This document shows, one piece after another, positions 1-12,272 of a stretch of 64,000 nucleotides of DNA. The stretch is from Viscum album. Lineage: Eukaryota; Streptophyta; Magnoliopsida; Santalales; Viscaceae. The notes beneath the pieces are model-generated. The model did not search any database and was not told the origin of the DNA. It saw only the letters and a list, made by a program, of their open reading frames with translations. A program made the translations under genes and the position numbers. Every line of letters starts with the position of its first letter. The first letter of the stretch is position 1. The stretch lies in the NCBI GenBank assembly GCA_963277665.1, contig OY728133.1, positions 393,775,962 to 393,839,961 on the forward strand, in the 5' to 3' direction.

Positions 1-1249
1 TTACCCTTAATTACCCTATTTACTTTTAACCGTGGTAAAAAAAGTAAAAAGTTACTATTCACCAAAAATTATTTTCATCTTATTGAACCACATTTTAGTC
101 CTTGATATTAACCGTATCTCTCGGATTTTTTAAATTCAATTCACAGAAGTGGTAAAATTTCATTTAAATGAAAAAGTCAGTTTTTTTAACTACCACAAAG
201 TGGTTTCACTATTCATCGAAAATTGCAGTTTTTCAGAAAAATACCAAAAATTCAGCCTAAGCATTATTTGATATTCTGAATTCAAAATTGATGTCTATTT
301 TTCAAAATTCAAAACATAGTAGTGGCATTAATTAATTTTAAAATTAATTTCCATTATCAAAACAAATAACGTGTTTTTTAAGAAACAATAACTATCAAAA
401 GATTGATACTTGTTTATATCCAATTTCAAAGTGAAATTAATTCCAGTGACCAACATTGGATTAAATGCTAAAAATATATTCTAATTACACTTTAAAACCA
501 ATTAAAAAGATAATCTAACCATATAAATTATTGCGATGAAAAAAAGTTTTTTTAATTAAAATATAGCGTGTTTTTACTATTCATTAAAATATGAAAGTTA
601 TCAGAATAATATGAAAAATTTATCCAAAGTAAATTTTTATATCCTGATTCCAAAGAAGAATTTTATTTTTTCAAATTGAACATATAGACATGTCAAAAAC
701 AATATTTAAATTGGGTGCGCCATCAAAAGGCGACAAAACTACATTTTTTGAAAAATACTTATTTTACTCAAAAAATTGATTTTGTTCTCATACCATGTTC
801 TAGAAAATGTGTAAGATGAATAATAATGTTATAAAATTTAAAATTTAGTTGATAATATTCATAATGGCTAGTTCATAATAATATTATAACCATATATCGT
901 TGTTTAGTGAAACCTGGTATTGCGTACAACACACGCTATCGAGGAAGGTCGCGACTGCGTGTAATGCAAGCCAAGTCAGGGTTGCGTATAGTGCATGACT
1001 CCTTTGTTGTCGCGTATAAAAAAATACATTGAATATATATATATATATATATATATACTCAGTGTTTCGTAGAATAACTACTATCAAACAAACATGAAAT
1101 TGTGTGTAACACGATCCAAGATTAGTGTTGCGTATACTGCAAGCTAATACGGTGTTGCCTATAGCGCAAGATAATCTTGGTGTAGCGTACAATAGAAGAT
1201 ATGAAAGAAATTAAAATGAATATATCTTATAAAATCTTGGGTTGTTACA
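1..1249 (-). mobile_element. Family-B giant LTR, fragment (LTR-sense 5' part)
   Basis: This is a non-coding LTR fragment cut by the window start. Its right end, GGGTTGTTACA at 1239-1249, is the LTR start read on the minus strand (TGTAACAACCC). It runs parallel to 23460-24523 of the complete solo LTR: both share the TTACCCTTAATTACCC stretch, the GTGCGCCATCAAAAGGCG box (715-732), the 27-bp repeat zone and a TA microsatellite (about 1033-1057). It has no reading frame of interest; the 102-codon minus frame at 884-1192 lies in the short repeats. The sequence after 1249 is not the family-B internal region seen at 48958, so this may be another solo LTR or a truncated one. Confidence 0.85.
900..1197 (-). 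repeat. Degenerate 27-bp direct repeats at the LTR start
   Basis: Read on the minus strand, blocks of 27-28 bp follow one another, resembling TTGCANTATACGCAAC followed by an A/T-rich tail ending TTGG. At least three lie at about 1095-1190 and three at about 900-1010, separated by a TA run. The same arrangement is at 24190-24475. They stand out because they keep several CG dinucleotides in AT-rich DNA. The position next to the LTR 5' end suggests an upstream regulatory (U3) array; that is inference. Confidence 0.6.
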
Positions 1250-2454
1250 TACCATGTTCAATAGATCTTATAATGGGGAGCTAACTCAATAATGACATGA
1301 AAACCACACTCATTCCTATATAATGCATGTACCATTATTTCCATGAAACTGATGTCTTAGTGTACTGAGTTTAAAAATGGTTTATTAGTGTCTCATTGGA
1401 TGGATATATAGACTGATGCACCATCATTAGGGTCCCTAACCTAATATTTAAACTTGAGCCACTTAAACCTCATTTCCCTAAATCCCAAACTAGTCTTTAC
1501 AACTATTCTATCTCCAAACTCCATTTTAGGACAACCTAGGATCTAATACAACTCTGGAATGACACGACCCACCAAGGAATGCCCGACTGATAGTAATCTG
1601 CGTGTCCCACCCCAAGACCACCTCCAATAGACCAGGGGCTAGTGACTATAATCGAGTAGGCATATCACAAAGATGGGATGCCTTAGCTTAATGTACATGT
1701 ACACACACATGTATCTCCACACACACTAGTGAAATGCATAATAATAATAAAATTAAATTAATAAATGCATACACAAACCGAAAACAAGTACAATAGGTCA
1801 TAACCAAAGTATAAGATGTAAAATACCATCCCAACAACCAAAAATTTAGTCCAACCTTGTAATAAAAGAGAGTATTGCCTCATCCTTCAACCTCCAACGA
1901 TAAACCATGATCCTTCGACCTTCACCACCAAGCACCACTAAGTACCACCCCTACTAATCCCACTTAGATATTTTTTGAATAGCCTATAATCTACATAAGA
2001 TAAAAAACATTCAGGAAGATTCCATGTAGGAGTGAGTATATACATACTGATTAGGATGCCCTGGAATCACCAAGAAGTAAATAATTATGAGAGAGTCAGC
2101 TCAAAGCCATAATCAAGAGAGTAGTGAGAGAAAAAGAACCCAAATATTTCAAAGGGACAACTCAAGCCTTACAGTAAAACCGCAGTCTTTATATCCATCC
2201 CAAGTATTTTTAATGCCTACCGAATCCTTAAATTTATATGTTCCATTAAATTTCATAACCTTTCTATACCAATAATGGAGGATTCCACACCCCTAACTTT
2301 GTAGGAAGGATATTTACCCTATTGGAGGATCTCACTCTCCAATAGAGCTCATTAACATGAGAGATACCAACCCTATAAATAAGGGATCATGTGACCCATA
2401 ATATTGGGAGGGGGGATACTGACCCAATATGATCCATAGATAGAGGATCCTTCC
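1250..2454. other. Unclassified sequence, no gene seen
   Basis: No frame with recognisable protein similarity. The stretch is less AT-rich than the family-B LTR on its left and contains phrases such as ACACGACCC (about 1561) and CCCTATAAATAAGGG (about 2372), of the kind seen in retroelement LTRs and promoters. I could not find a second copy in the window or define ends, so it is left unclassified; a diverged LTR is the likeliest identity. Confidence 0.4.
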
Positions 2455-3499
2455 TATAATTCCCCGAACTGAATAACTTGATTCAGGCCAGAGTGCCACG
2501 TGACCTCATGCATGCCTCCCCGTATGCAAGAGGTTTCCAACTAGAAGTGAGGTTCCAAACATCATTAGTGGGGAGACTATACTTTCAGTATCAAAAGGTG
2601 TACATTATAATCATATCAAGAAAGCATAATAACATAAAAGGGAACAACATAATTGAATAATAACAATTATATAATAGTTGGCATGATAAATATCTCATGT
2701 CATACAAATAATAAACCAAGTACCCCAATGTGGTTGGTAAAACTATAGTAAAAAGAAACAAGAAAAGAAATAAAATACATTGTGACATCACTAAGGTGTC
2801 TGTCCCAATATTACCTCTGAAGACCAATCTTTGTCTTCTCAGCTCCATGTCATCGGGCCCTTTCCCTTTCCCAAATCATTGATCACGAAGTCTACATATT
2901 CATTGATATTCCCATGTGTGGTGTGAGTATAAACCAAGTAAGACACCAAAAATTAATCTTTAACATAATTTCATATGCATAAGTGGTGTATACCATAACA
3001 ACAGTAAATGTGAAAGAAAATAATAATCAAACTTATGTCGAGCGGTCATGAATTAACCAAGCCTCCATGAACCCCAGTCGTACATGATTCAGCTCCATTA
3101 TTAAATAATAATTATAATAGAATTCATGATTTGTGAAATCCATAAGTCCACCACATATATCCCTGAGTAGACATATATAAAACAAGTCCCAAGTCAGGAC
3201 AGAAGGCCTCTAATCCTCATCGCTATCACGGGTTAGGCTTCAAGTCCACCATACCCTATCTATTCCTTAGGTCAAGTCACAAGGCTATCTTATCCCACCT
3301 CTACAATGGGTTAGTACTAAAGGCCATCACACCCTTTCCCTATGTCTCATTCTATCATTATCATCATTTCATATCATGAATGCTCACCATCTAAGGGTTA
3401 TCCAAGCTATGATAGTCCACCTATCACTTTCTACTAGAAGAAAAACCACTATGTAACCTATGATCACACAAAATAGGCATAACCAGTATAGGTATAAAC

Positions 3500-3643
3500 A
3501 TAACATATCAAGCGTGAGTCTCAACAGCCAGACACATACACATATGTGATCAATACCAAACATGGGTCTCACAAGATATGCATGCATACACATGTGATCA
3601 ATATCAAGCATTGGTCTCGTGGGCTACACATGCACACACACAT
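3500..3643. repeat. 48-bp minisatellite, three units
   Basis: Three direct repeats with period 48 (phase marks GATCAATACC at 3548, GATCAATATC at 3596, GATCCATATT at 3644) lie inside the element C 3' LTR. Each unit contains a CATGNGTCTC-like phrase and an alternating CA/TG stretch. The 75-codon frame on the minus strand here is a by-product of the repeat. Confidence 0.7.
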
Positions 3644-4189
3644 GATCCATATTAATGGAAAACCTGTATATAATAGCTATACATGTTAAATAACTTCCTA
3701 CCTCAATAAATTGATGCAACACCAAGATTTTCAAGAGTCGATACCCAAATCATGCCTACACACCAACTAGATCAATACCACATGCCAAGGATCCTTATAA
3801 CCAATCCAAAATCATAAAAAAAGTGATTCTAGAATAATATTCAAGAAATATATGGAATAATGGGATTAGATATGTGATTCATACCAAGATAAGAGAGGAA
3901 AACCAAGAATAATGGGAGATAAAATCACTTAGAATCACCAAGGATTGATCCTCAAATGTTGGGGATGAATAAAATATTTTGGGGGAATAAAGTGATATTG
4001 AATATGCCTTGGAGTTTATAAAGATTCAAGAAAAAAAGTTTGAAAGTTTTAAGTTTTGAGGGTCCTTGATAATTAATAGTAAATTTCGAAAAACTATCAT
4101 TATGATACAGTACATAGGTCCATGCCAAAATAGGTTTCAAATTGGAATGAACTATGTTGAAAGGTAAGGGGTACACCATAATGGTTGAA

Positions 4190-4930
4190 CTCAAATGGTC
4201 TTTGGTGGTTCGGGTCTCTGACGAAGGAGGCTTACTCGGGTGATTCTGGATTCATTGAAGTTCACTGGTGTCCTATCCTCTTTTAAATCATTTACAAATG
4301 GTTCATTTCTTTTCTCAGTGTTTCCTCAAAGTGGGAAAACTTTTGATAATTCTGGTGATGGTGATGAGTCAAAGGCTGTAGCCCATTGGTAAGGATTCTC
4401 CACTTCAAATTCTGCTTTGGCTGCCTAGTCTTTCGTCCCAAGGTAGGTAGTCTTGGTGTGATGGTTCTTGTGGTGGATTTGGGATTGTTTTTTTTGTGTG
4501 GTAGTTGGAATTTCTGGAGGCGCAACCTTGATTCAGTGTTTGTGTTAGTCCTATATTGTTGGATTTGGTGTTCGTGTGATGGTAATCCTTGTTGGATGGG
4601 AGCTATGAAGCTATTTTATTTCTACAATATGTCCACAGTGGTTTCCAGTTGATGCGTTTCATAAAAAATTTAGAATTTTCTATGTTTAAATGAATCTTTA
4701 TAGTGATTTCAACGATCTTAATCCAGGTCCTCACCAGCACTAGGGATGATTGATGATGATGTTGACTGGTGATTTAGTGCATCATGGTTTGTAGATCAAG
4801 GGTATTAATGTCAATGGTAATGATTTATCCTAGTTTCTTTTTGAATTTTTAATTTTTGGATTGGGTTTTGTTTCCTAGTTGTGTTCTTTTTGTGTATTTT
4901 TAATTAATATCCAGTAATTTGTGAGGTTCC
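4190..4930 (+). other. Compositionally distinct island in the C LTR
   Basis: About 740 bp that is G/T-rich on the plus strand, unlike the flanking A-rich LTR, and has no counterpart in the 5' LTR of C. It contains an 88-codon frame (4386-4652) without recognised similarity. The end is rich in TTTTT and TTTTTAATTAAT blocks, reminiscent of a LINE 3' untranslated region, but there is no poly(A) and no target duplication that I can see. A truncated non-LTR insertion is one possibility, a deletion in the other LTR another. Confidence 0.35.
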
Positions 4931-5429
4931 CACTAATCCAAAAAGTGGTTTATTCATAAAATGGAAAAAATGGATTTGGAGGAGAAACATGGAATTATCT
5001 ATGATTAGGTATTATAAAACTACAATAGTGAATACATTTAAAGGGAACTATAACACCATATAATTAAAAAATATAAATAATAAGGTTACACGACAACCCA
5101 TATCCATGGCATAACAACCCCAAAATTGGTAAAATTTCCCAAACTCCACATTCCAAGACTTCACGCCATAGCCAATGATCCATGTTGAAAGTATGGAAAA
5201 ATAGGAAAAATCATCAAAAATAATGGATATGATGTATCTCCACAACAACACCACTTCCATACCCTCCTCATCATAAAATAATACTACAAGCCACAACGAT
5301 ACTCTACAATTGAGATTTCATCCCAAATCCTCTAAAAAGTCTCAAAAAAAATTATTAATGTATGTTGAAACTTAAATTAAGACACCTTATAAATTTTATG
5401 GTGTTAATAATATCTACCTATAATAACAT

Positions 5430-5913
5430 ATCATCCTCAAGAAGTTCCTCTAGAGGTCCTAGTTGAACAATTTAGGCGAATGATCCTAAACATCAGACTC
5501 CTTCTCCCATATCTCATCTTGGATTCATCCATGTTTTCATAAGACTCAAACAAGAGATGTTGTCTTTTCTTTCAACACCTTATTGATATGATCTATAATT
5601 AATATTGGATGCTCGAAAAATGATTCATCTGGATCAAACTTTATATCCTCACAGTTAATCACATTTTCAGGACAAATCTCATACCTCTGAATTTGAGAGA
5701 CATCAAACATGTTACACTCATCTCGTTGTCATAGAAGAAAGTACAATTGGTAATACACTGCTTCAATACACTTGATGATATCAAACGACCCCATAAATAG
5801 TAGTGTTATTTTCCCTTTTATCTATAAATGGTGATTCCCTAACCAAGTTGACACATGCAAGAAAACCCGATCACCCACTGTGAACTCCAAGGATTGTTTC
5901 TTTTGGGGGGTAT
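5430..5913 (-). pseudogene. Element C integrase C-terminus and chromodomain (broken)
   Basis: Reading the minus strand from the CACTA insertion point, the translation gives LEFTVGDRVFLHVST (GPY/F entry), FMGSFDIIKCIEAVYYQL (GPY/F core), MFDVSQIQRY (the usual linker) and then HPILIIDHINKVLKEKTTSL, which is the first part of a plant chromodomain. In intact elements this end targets integration to chromatin. Several stops interrupt it. The same gene continues across the CACTA element at 7594. Confidence 0.7.
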
Positions 5914-7590
5914 CACTACTACAAATCAGTCCTTTAACAACACTAGTAAAAGTTATTTATTAGAGTTGATAATGTAAGAGATGGTAAAGGGTTATATTTA
6001 ACTGTGGTCATAAAAAGTGCTGGTAAAGGCCCCCTTTAACAACGCTTTTTTATATCACTAATAAAGGGGGCATTTATTAGTGTTTTTTAGCACTATTAAA
6101 GGAAAACTTTATCAACACATTTTTATCACTATTAAAGGATGCCTTTAATAGCACTGATAAAGGCACCTCTCATAAAGGGTATAATTTTTTTTCACACCCC
6201 ACTTTATTAGATCTTCTCCACCTTACCCCTTTATCATCCCTTACCCTACCCCTTTATTAGCACATTAGATAATTCCACCCCCATCATGCACCCCTACCGC
6301 CAATGAGTTTCAAACCTAAGACCTACATGTTATACACCAGTGACTTTTCCAATACCCCATCATGTTTTGTTTTACATTTTATGATATATCTATATATTTA
6401 TATATATATATATATTTATTCATATATTTATATATGTTTATATATATGTTTATATATATAGTTATATATATATATATAATACATTTTTATTTTTATATAT
6501 TTTTTTAAAATGGTTATTAACTCTAAAAACCCTTAAAATACATAAAAACATTAAGAAACTCTACCCCTAAAACCATGAAATGATCATAAATTCTGATCTG
6601 AGAGTCTGTTTTAGCTCCACAACTAGTAAAATCAATGATCATGAAACAATATTCAATATGATATATGGTACATGCCCAATGGACACCTAGATCAGATGTT
6701 ATATCCATTTGAATTTTAAGAAACTGGGGTCGGTGACAAAAAACTCAGTTTTGGAGGCCTTATGGGCCTTTATGTGGATGAAAAACTGGAAAAATACCAT
6801 ATAAATTAGTCAAATACCACTTATGTTATAGATATTGTCACAAGATTTGATTTTATATGTGGTAGTGCCCAAACAGAAACTCGGATCCAAAGTTATAGTT
6901 GTTTAAAGTTCGAGTTTGATTTCAAACTTTTTTGAAACTATAATATATTCTATTCCTTTGATTATCACACAATTTAAAATTCATGTGGTTTTAAATCATT
7001 TAATAATATTCAATTTACTGTTTTTGGAGCTGAAACATACTCCTGGACGGCCTTTCAAACATTCATAACTTCTAAACCGAGGGTCTGTTTTGCCTCTATC
7101 GCATATTATATCAAAGATTGCGATGAGATATTCGCCTTGGTGACCCACAGAGACCCTTTATCACCTCTATTGATAAAAAAAGGCTCATAAGGCCTCCAAA
7201 AGACCATAACTTCTGCTACGGGTGTCTGTTAATAATTTTTTTAAATATACCCATTATCAGTGCTAGTAAAAAATTATGATAGGGGGTCTTTATCAGTGCT
7301 TCTAAAAATCACTAGTAAAAACCACATGTTTATTAGTTCTTTTTTAGAAGCGCTGATAAAGACTCTCCTTTATTAGTGCTTTTTTAGAAGTGCTGATAAA
7401 TTCCCATTTTATCAGCACTTTTTTACTAAAACTGATAAATGGGGGCCTTTATTAGTGATTTTTACAAGCACTGATAAAGGTAATCCATTAACAGTTCTAA
7501 AAAAATCATTGTTAAAGTCCCCCTTTAACAGTGCTTTTAGCAAGCGCTGTTAAAACCCTAACACTGGATAAACCCAGTTTTTTAGTAGTG
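5914..7590. mobile_element. Non-autonomous CACTA DNA transposon
   Basis: Terminal inverted repeats CACTACTACAAA (5914) and TTTTTTAGTAGTG (ending 7590) are flanked by the 3-bp target duplication TAT (5911-5913 and 7591-7593). These three features define CACTA (En/Spm) elements. Subterminal zones (about 5930-6180 and 7235-7560) hold many copies, in both orientations, of a short motif like TTTATCAGTGCTTTTT, the expected transposase-binding arrays. The interior has no transposase: it contains a TA-rich stretch (about 6380-6480) and two related blocks near 6585 and 7065 (each with GAGNGTCTGTTTT). At 1,677 bp it is a deletion derivative needing a transposase in trans. Confidence 0.92.
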
Positions 7591-7593
7591 TAT

Positions 7594-8480
7594 ATGATCG
7601 TTGTCTACTCTGAGTGGTAACAAACCACTTCCTGATCAACTATACCCTCTCAGAGGTCTCATGCACCATACTTAGACCTATAATATCTACCTCACCCACT
7701 TCATTCTAATATAATGATGAGTGATATATCCAACCATAAAAGCCTCAAAAGGTTCCATTTGAATCAAATAATGGAAACTGTTATTGCATGCGAAATCTAC
7801 TAAGGAAAAATGATTATCCCATGCTCCACCAAAATCTAGGATTAATTCTTGATTTATATCCTCCAAGATATATATCGTTAAATTTTACTATCCATCGGTC
7901 TGAAGATGATACGTTGTACTCAGTTTTTAACTGATTCCCCAAAGCCTTTTATAATCCTTGCCAAAACAACAATGTAAAATGTGTTTCCCTATCTTATATG
8001 ATACTAGAAGGAACCACATGTAGTTTTATAATCTCCCAAACATAAATTTTTCCCAACTCGTCAATAGAGTGAGTCTCTCAAATCGAAAATAAGTGTTCCA
8101 ATTTTGTTATCTATTCAATTATCACATAAAAAACATCTCAACTCCTCATGGTCCTAGGAAACCTGATCATAACTTTCATAGTCACCTCATCCCACTGACA
8201 CATAGGCATGAGAAGTGGATGAAGTAACCCTCCTGGTTGTTGATGATCTATCTTGGTCCTCTGATAGGTTAGATAATGAGAGATAAATCCCATGAAATAT
8301 CTCTTCATTCCCAACCACTAGAAGTGTCTCCTGATATCCTGATAGATGTTCATCAAGCCTAGGTTCATTTCACACAAGGAGGCATGGTAATCCCTCATCA
8401 TATATTCCCTCATAAAATTCGAGACTACAACTCTCCCATGAAAAAAGATCACGTCATAACTATCCATTTACCATCCTAGA
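7594..8480 (-). pseudogene. Element C integrase core (broken)
   Basis: Minus-strand translation of about 8220-7790 aligns with the Ty3/gypsy integrase core: CQWDEVTMKVMIRFPRT, a YVIIE segment where the first catalytic Asp is normally found, SIDELGKIYVWEIIKLHVVP, a DRETHFT segment with the second Asp, and TYHLQTDG, after which the codons for the catalytic Glu region are lost to stops. The N-terminal zinc-binding part should lie at about 8260-8480 but is too decayed to read confidently. The first acidic residue reads as Glu rather than Asp. Confidence 0.7.
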
Positions 8481-8699
8481 ACTGGGTCACTTCCTGCTAA
8501 ATGTTCCCACATTACTAATAATTTGGCTTCCAACTCTTGTCTGGTCTTTACCCAGTCCTCCAAAATTGATGTGATAACCAAGGGAGCACATATCATCATG
8601 CCTCATTCCTCATATAAATCCACCAACCATTCTTCCAACAATCTCATCAACCATCATTCCTCCTCTAAAGGTCACTCTCCAATCTCCCATGATTTCTTG

Positions 8700-9880
8700 C
8701 TAAGAGAATTTTTGATGACATTACATTCCCCTGGATTATAAGCCATATAAAAATCAAAATTCTATAGATAATTCACCCAATTACTCTATTAGTGATTCAA
8801 TTCCTACTGATAGAATATGGAACACATGCTCTTGTGGTTTTAGATATAAAGGTGCTAATAATTCAAAGCCTGGAATACAAATGCCAAATCTAAGTCATGT
8901 GTAGTGTATTAATTCTCATGGGATTATAGTTGGTGAGAACCATAAGAAACTAACTGATCCTTTTTCATTAGTACAACTCTTAAAACAACACCTAAGGCAT
9001 CACATTAAACCACATATCCCATTCTAGGATCTATAAATGTCAGGATTAGAGTTGTCATCAATCTCCCCTTCATCTCCAAAGAGGTATTTTCTCACTATTC
9101 AATCCACTCAATCTTCACCCCCTTCTTAGTAAGCCCTTTCATAGGTTATTTAAAATGGGAGAAGTCTTGTATGTACCATAGATAGTATCCTTCCAACCTA
9201 AGGAAACTCCTGATATCAAACACATTTATAGAGAATTTACAAGACATCACCACTTCTACCTTCTCTAAGTCCAAAAATTTTCCCACCTTAGAGATCACAT
9301 GACTAAGAAAACATACATCCTCGATCCATAAGTGATACTTTGAGATCTTGGTATAGAGATTATGTAATCTAATTGTACTCAAAATAATATACAAGTGTTT
9401 ACCGTGCATCTCTGAGGTTCATGAGTATATAAGGATATCATCAACAAACACCACAATAAAGGAGTTAAGATATGGATGAAAGTTACTATTCATGAAAGAC
9501 ATGAACACTATTGGTGTTTTTTTCAACCTGAAAGGAATGAAAATATAGTCATAAACTCTTTATCTACTCTTGAATGTTGTCTTATGAATATCCTTCACTT
9601 TAACCTAAACATGGTGGTAGCCTAATTGTAGGTCAATCTTATAGAACCACTGGGATCCCCATAACTAATCAAAAAAGTAATTATTTTTTAACAACATGTA
9701 TCTATTCTTCATGTTCACCTGATTCATATTCATATAGTTTACACAAAACTGAATACTATCATCTACCTTCTTTGTGAACAACACTATATCACCCCAAGGA
9801 TATGTGTTCAGTTTAATAAAAACCTTTTCCTCTAAATATTCAAGTTACATCGTAAGTTCATTCAACTCTTCTAATTCCAT
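8700..9880 (-). pseudogene. Element C reverse transcriptase and RNase H (broken)
   Basis: On the minus strand, 9845-10066 carries the pre-RT segment (FPNEFFKFHHVRVVEFDIEL), 9437-9448 encodes the catalytic box F-V-D-D intact, and 9146-9409 carries the thumb/connection segment with KISKYHLWIEDVCFLSHVIS and IRSFLRLEGYYLW. RNase H follows: GYVVxCDA near 9000 matches the usual nuclease start. Frames change several times and the initial RT palm is hard to follow, so no product is expected. Confidence 0.75.
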
Positions 9881-9899
9881 AAAATATAGAGGAATCAAT

Positions 9900-12255
9900 A
9901 AATATTTCTCTTCTGGCATGAGTTCAATATCAAATTCTACTACTCTAACATGATGAAATTTAAAGAATTCATTTGGAAATACATCCTGGCAAAGTTCCAC
10001 TATAAGAGTAAAAGAAGATAGAGCTAATGTATGATCTAGCATAAGAACAATTCCTACTATATACACTCTTATATATCCAAACTGACTTAGTTATAGATCC
10101 ATTCTACCTTCTACAACATTCCATTCACCATTCAAAACAAAATTCTCTCCCTTAGGTGTAGTAAATGATACTCATCTCCTATAGCAGTTGATGTTTTCCC
10201 AATAGTTGGTCAACAAATCCATTCTGAAAATCATATCAAAACTAGTCATCTCAAGAATCATGAAATCCCACAGATATCCTTAGCCAAAAATTACTATGGG
10301 AATTTCTATAAATCAATGAAGATGACCCACTTTCTTTCTTAAGGGTGTGTCAAGAGATAAAAACTTAGAAGATAAATTTTCAGGTTATTCATGCCCAAAA
10401 ACTTGAGATAATATAAATAAATGGGAAACTCATATATCAAACTTGACAGAATATAACATAGATGTGATTAAGAATGTACAATGAATAGTCAATCATCCAC
10501 CTCCACTATCAGGTAGAACCTAGTCCACTATATAAACTCTTACTGCCTCAATTCCATGGGCCTTCCCCTAAGGTTCATAAATTTTCCGAGCCATTGAAGT
10601 CTGTGAGGATAGAGTCTACTGTTGAGGACCTCAACTAGGTCCCTAGGTCACAATACATGTTTTCCCTGCACCATTTCAAAAAACTAAATGCATTACATTG
10701 AATAAAACTACTAAATATTCCTCATCTTTCCACATCAAAGACACTTACTTTGAGGTCCTAGGAAAAATTTGTAATAATTCCCACTCTATCCACAATTTAA
10801 ACACTAGGGAACTCCCCCTCCCATAAATGGGGATAAAGAAACCATACTCTATTCTAATTTTGTACCACCAACCTACTAAAACTCCTTAGCCTTCCCCTTA
10901 TTTCTACTCTAAGAGGTACCCAACACAACACTGATAAGTCTACCAGTCAATCCACTAAGTGAAAAAAGAAGACTAATAGCTTTGTCCACCTCCATACCTT
11001 TCTTGATCTTCAAGGCCTTGATAAGAACCTCTAGATATTTTATCGAGTAAAGGTTTCTGACCTGATGCCTTAAATCTAGTTGGAGGTCAATCTAGAATTT
11101 CCAAGCCTTTTTCACCTCATTACTATCCAAGAGAGGAGGAAAATGAAGCATCTCCATGAAATTATTAGGGTAAGAAGACACTAAAATTTATCCTTAATGA
11201 ATCCATATAAACTCTTGAGTTCGATCCATCTTCATCATTTCTGGAAAGAACTCCCAAAAGAAGATATTTTTGAAGGTCTCCCATGTAATACCCTCATGCC
11301 TTCCTTCCTAGTTCATAACGCACCACCACCTCCTGGAAGGTCCATGAAGTATTCGGGAAACCATATTTACCCATCAATCCTTTAGAGTCTCCAATAGATC
11401 AAGTATCCCCTTGATGATTTCAATACAATACTTAACATCTTGTGAGAATCAAATTCCCTAGAATTATAGGGATTTTAAATCCAGAAATCTTAGATTTAAT
11501 TGAACATAGTCCTAGAAAATTCTCTTCCATGAATAAGCACTATATAGAAGACTCCAGGATAGAGAATTTCTACCACATGAACCACTGGAGATGACACAGG
11601 AACATATTTCTTAGTGAGAGAATTTTGACCTACTTTTTTCAGTCATCCTCTCAAAAATATTCTTGGAAGAATTATCAATAATTCTAAATAGATTATTAAA
11701 AATCCTATAATAGTTTACTTAATATAGCAACCTAATAAGTTCATAGGCACAGATAATGGATTTATATAGAAAAACTATCCTATGAGGCTTCCCACAATGA
11801 TAAGGAATAACCTCCCTATTACTATCCAAGGATAAATCCTAGATCTCTATTCCTAAAAGTTAGTCATGGTCATATGCATATAATAAGAAACATGCTCATG
11901 TTCAAATAATATAAGTGTAGAAAATATATATCACTGAAGCACAAAGCATAGTTCAAGACATTTAATTAAATGAACTACCATTCATAGTAAGAAATATGCA
12001 TATATATTACATGTGATCCTACATTCCTATTAATGATGCATGAATGCACCAAAATATCAAAAATGGTGAAAACACAACATATTCATTATCAATATGAAAT
12101 AGTAAAATTACAATTGTAATAGCAGCCCCATCCCTGGTAACTCAGAGGCCCATTATATAAGAGACGACCAATAACTTATGTGACTCCCCTACCAAAGTTC
12201 CACAAAACCTAACTCCTTTCTACCTTGTCCCAAACATAGTCAAGAACAAAAAAAC
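9900..12255 (-). pseudogene. Element C gag and protease region (very decayed)
   Basis: This interval lies between the PBS and RT, where gag and protease belong. The only motif I can point to is a zinc-knuckle-like KCLxCGKM near 10740-10760 on the minus strand. The assignment is mainly positional. There is no open frame longer than about 60-70 codons on the coding strand; the plus frame at 11197-11385 is antisense. Confidence 0.5.
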
Positions 12256-12270
12256 ATCATTTGATACTAC
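12256..12270 (-). other. Primer binding site of element C (decayed)
   Basis: Directly inside the 5' LTR the minus strand reads GTAGTATCAAATGAT, one or two changes from the TGGTATCA start of an initiator-Met tRNA primer site. It fixes element orientation and the 5' LTR inner edge at 12273. Confidence 0.6.
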
Positions 12271-12272
12271 TT

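Larger units (their letters stand above)
2455..5409 (-). repeat. 3' LTR of element C
   Basis: The left end (TATAATTCCCC) aligns with the left end of the other LTR at 12273 (TGTAACACCCT), and the two stay alignable for about 450 bp, for example CATCATTAGTGGGG and GGGCCCTTTCCCTTTCC in both. The right end, GGTGTTAATA at about 5400-5409, is the decayed LTR start, followed by a decayed polypurine tract and the chromodomain end of pol. This copy is much longer than its partner; it keeps about 700 bp (2940-3690) that the other lacks and contains a compositionally odd stretch at 4190-4930. Confidence 0.7.
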
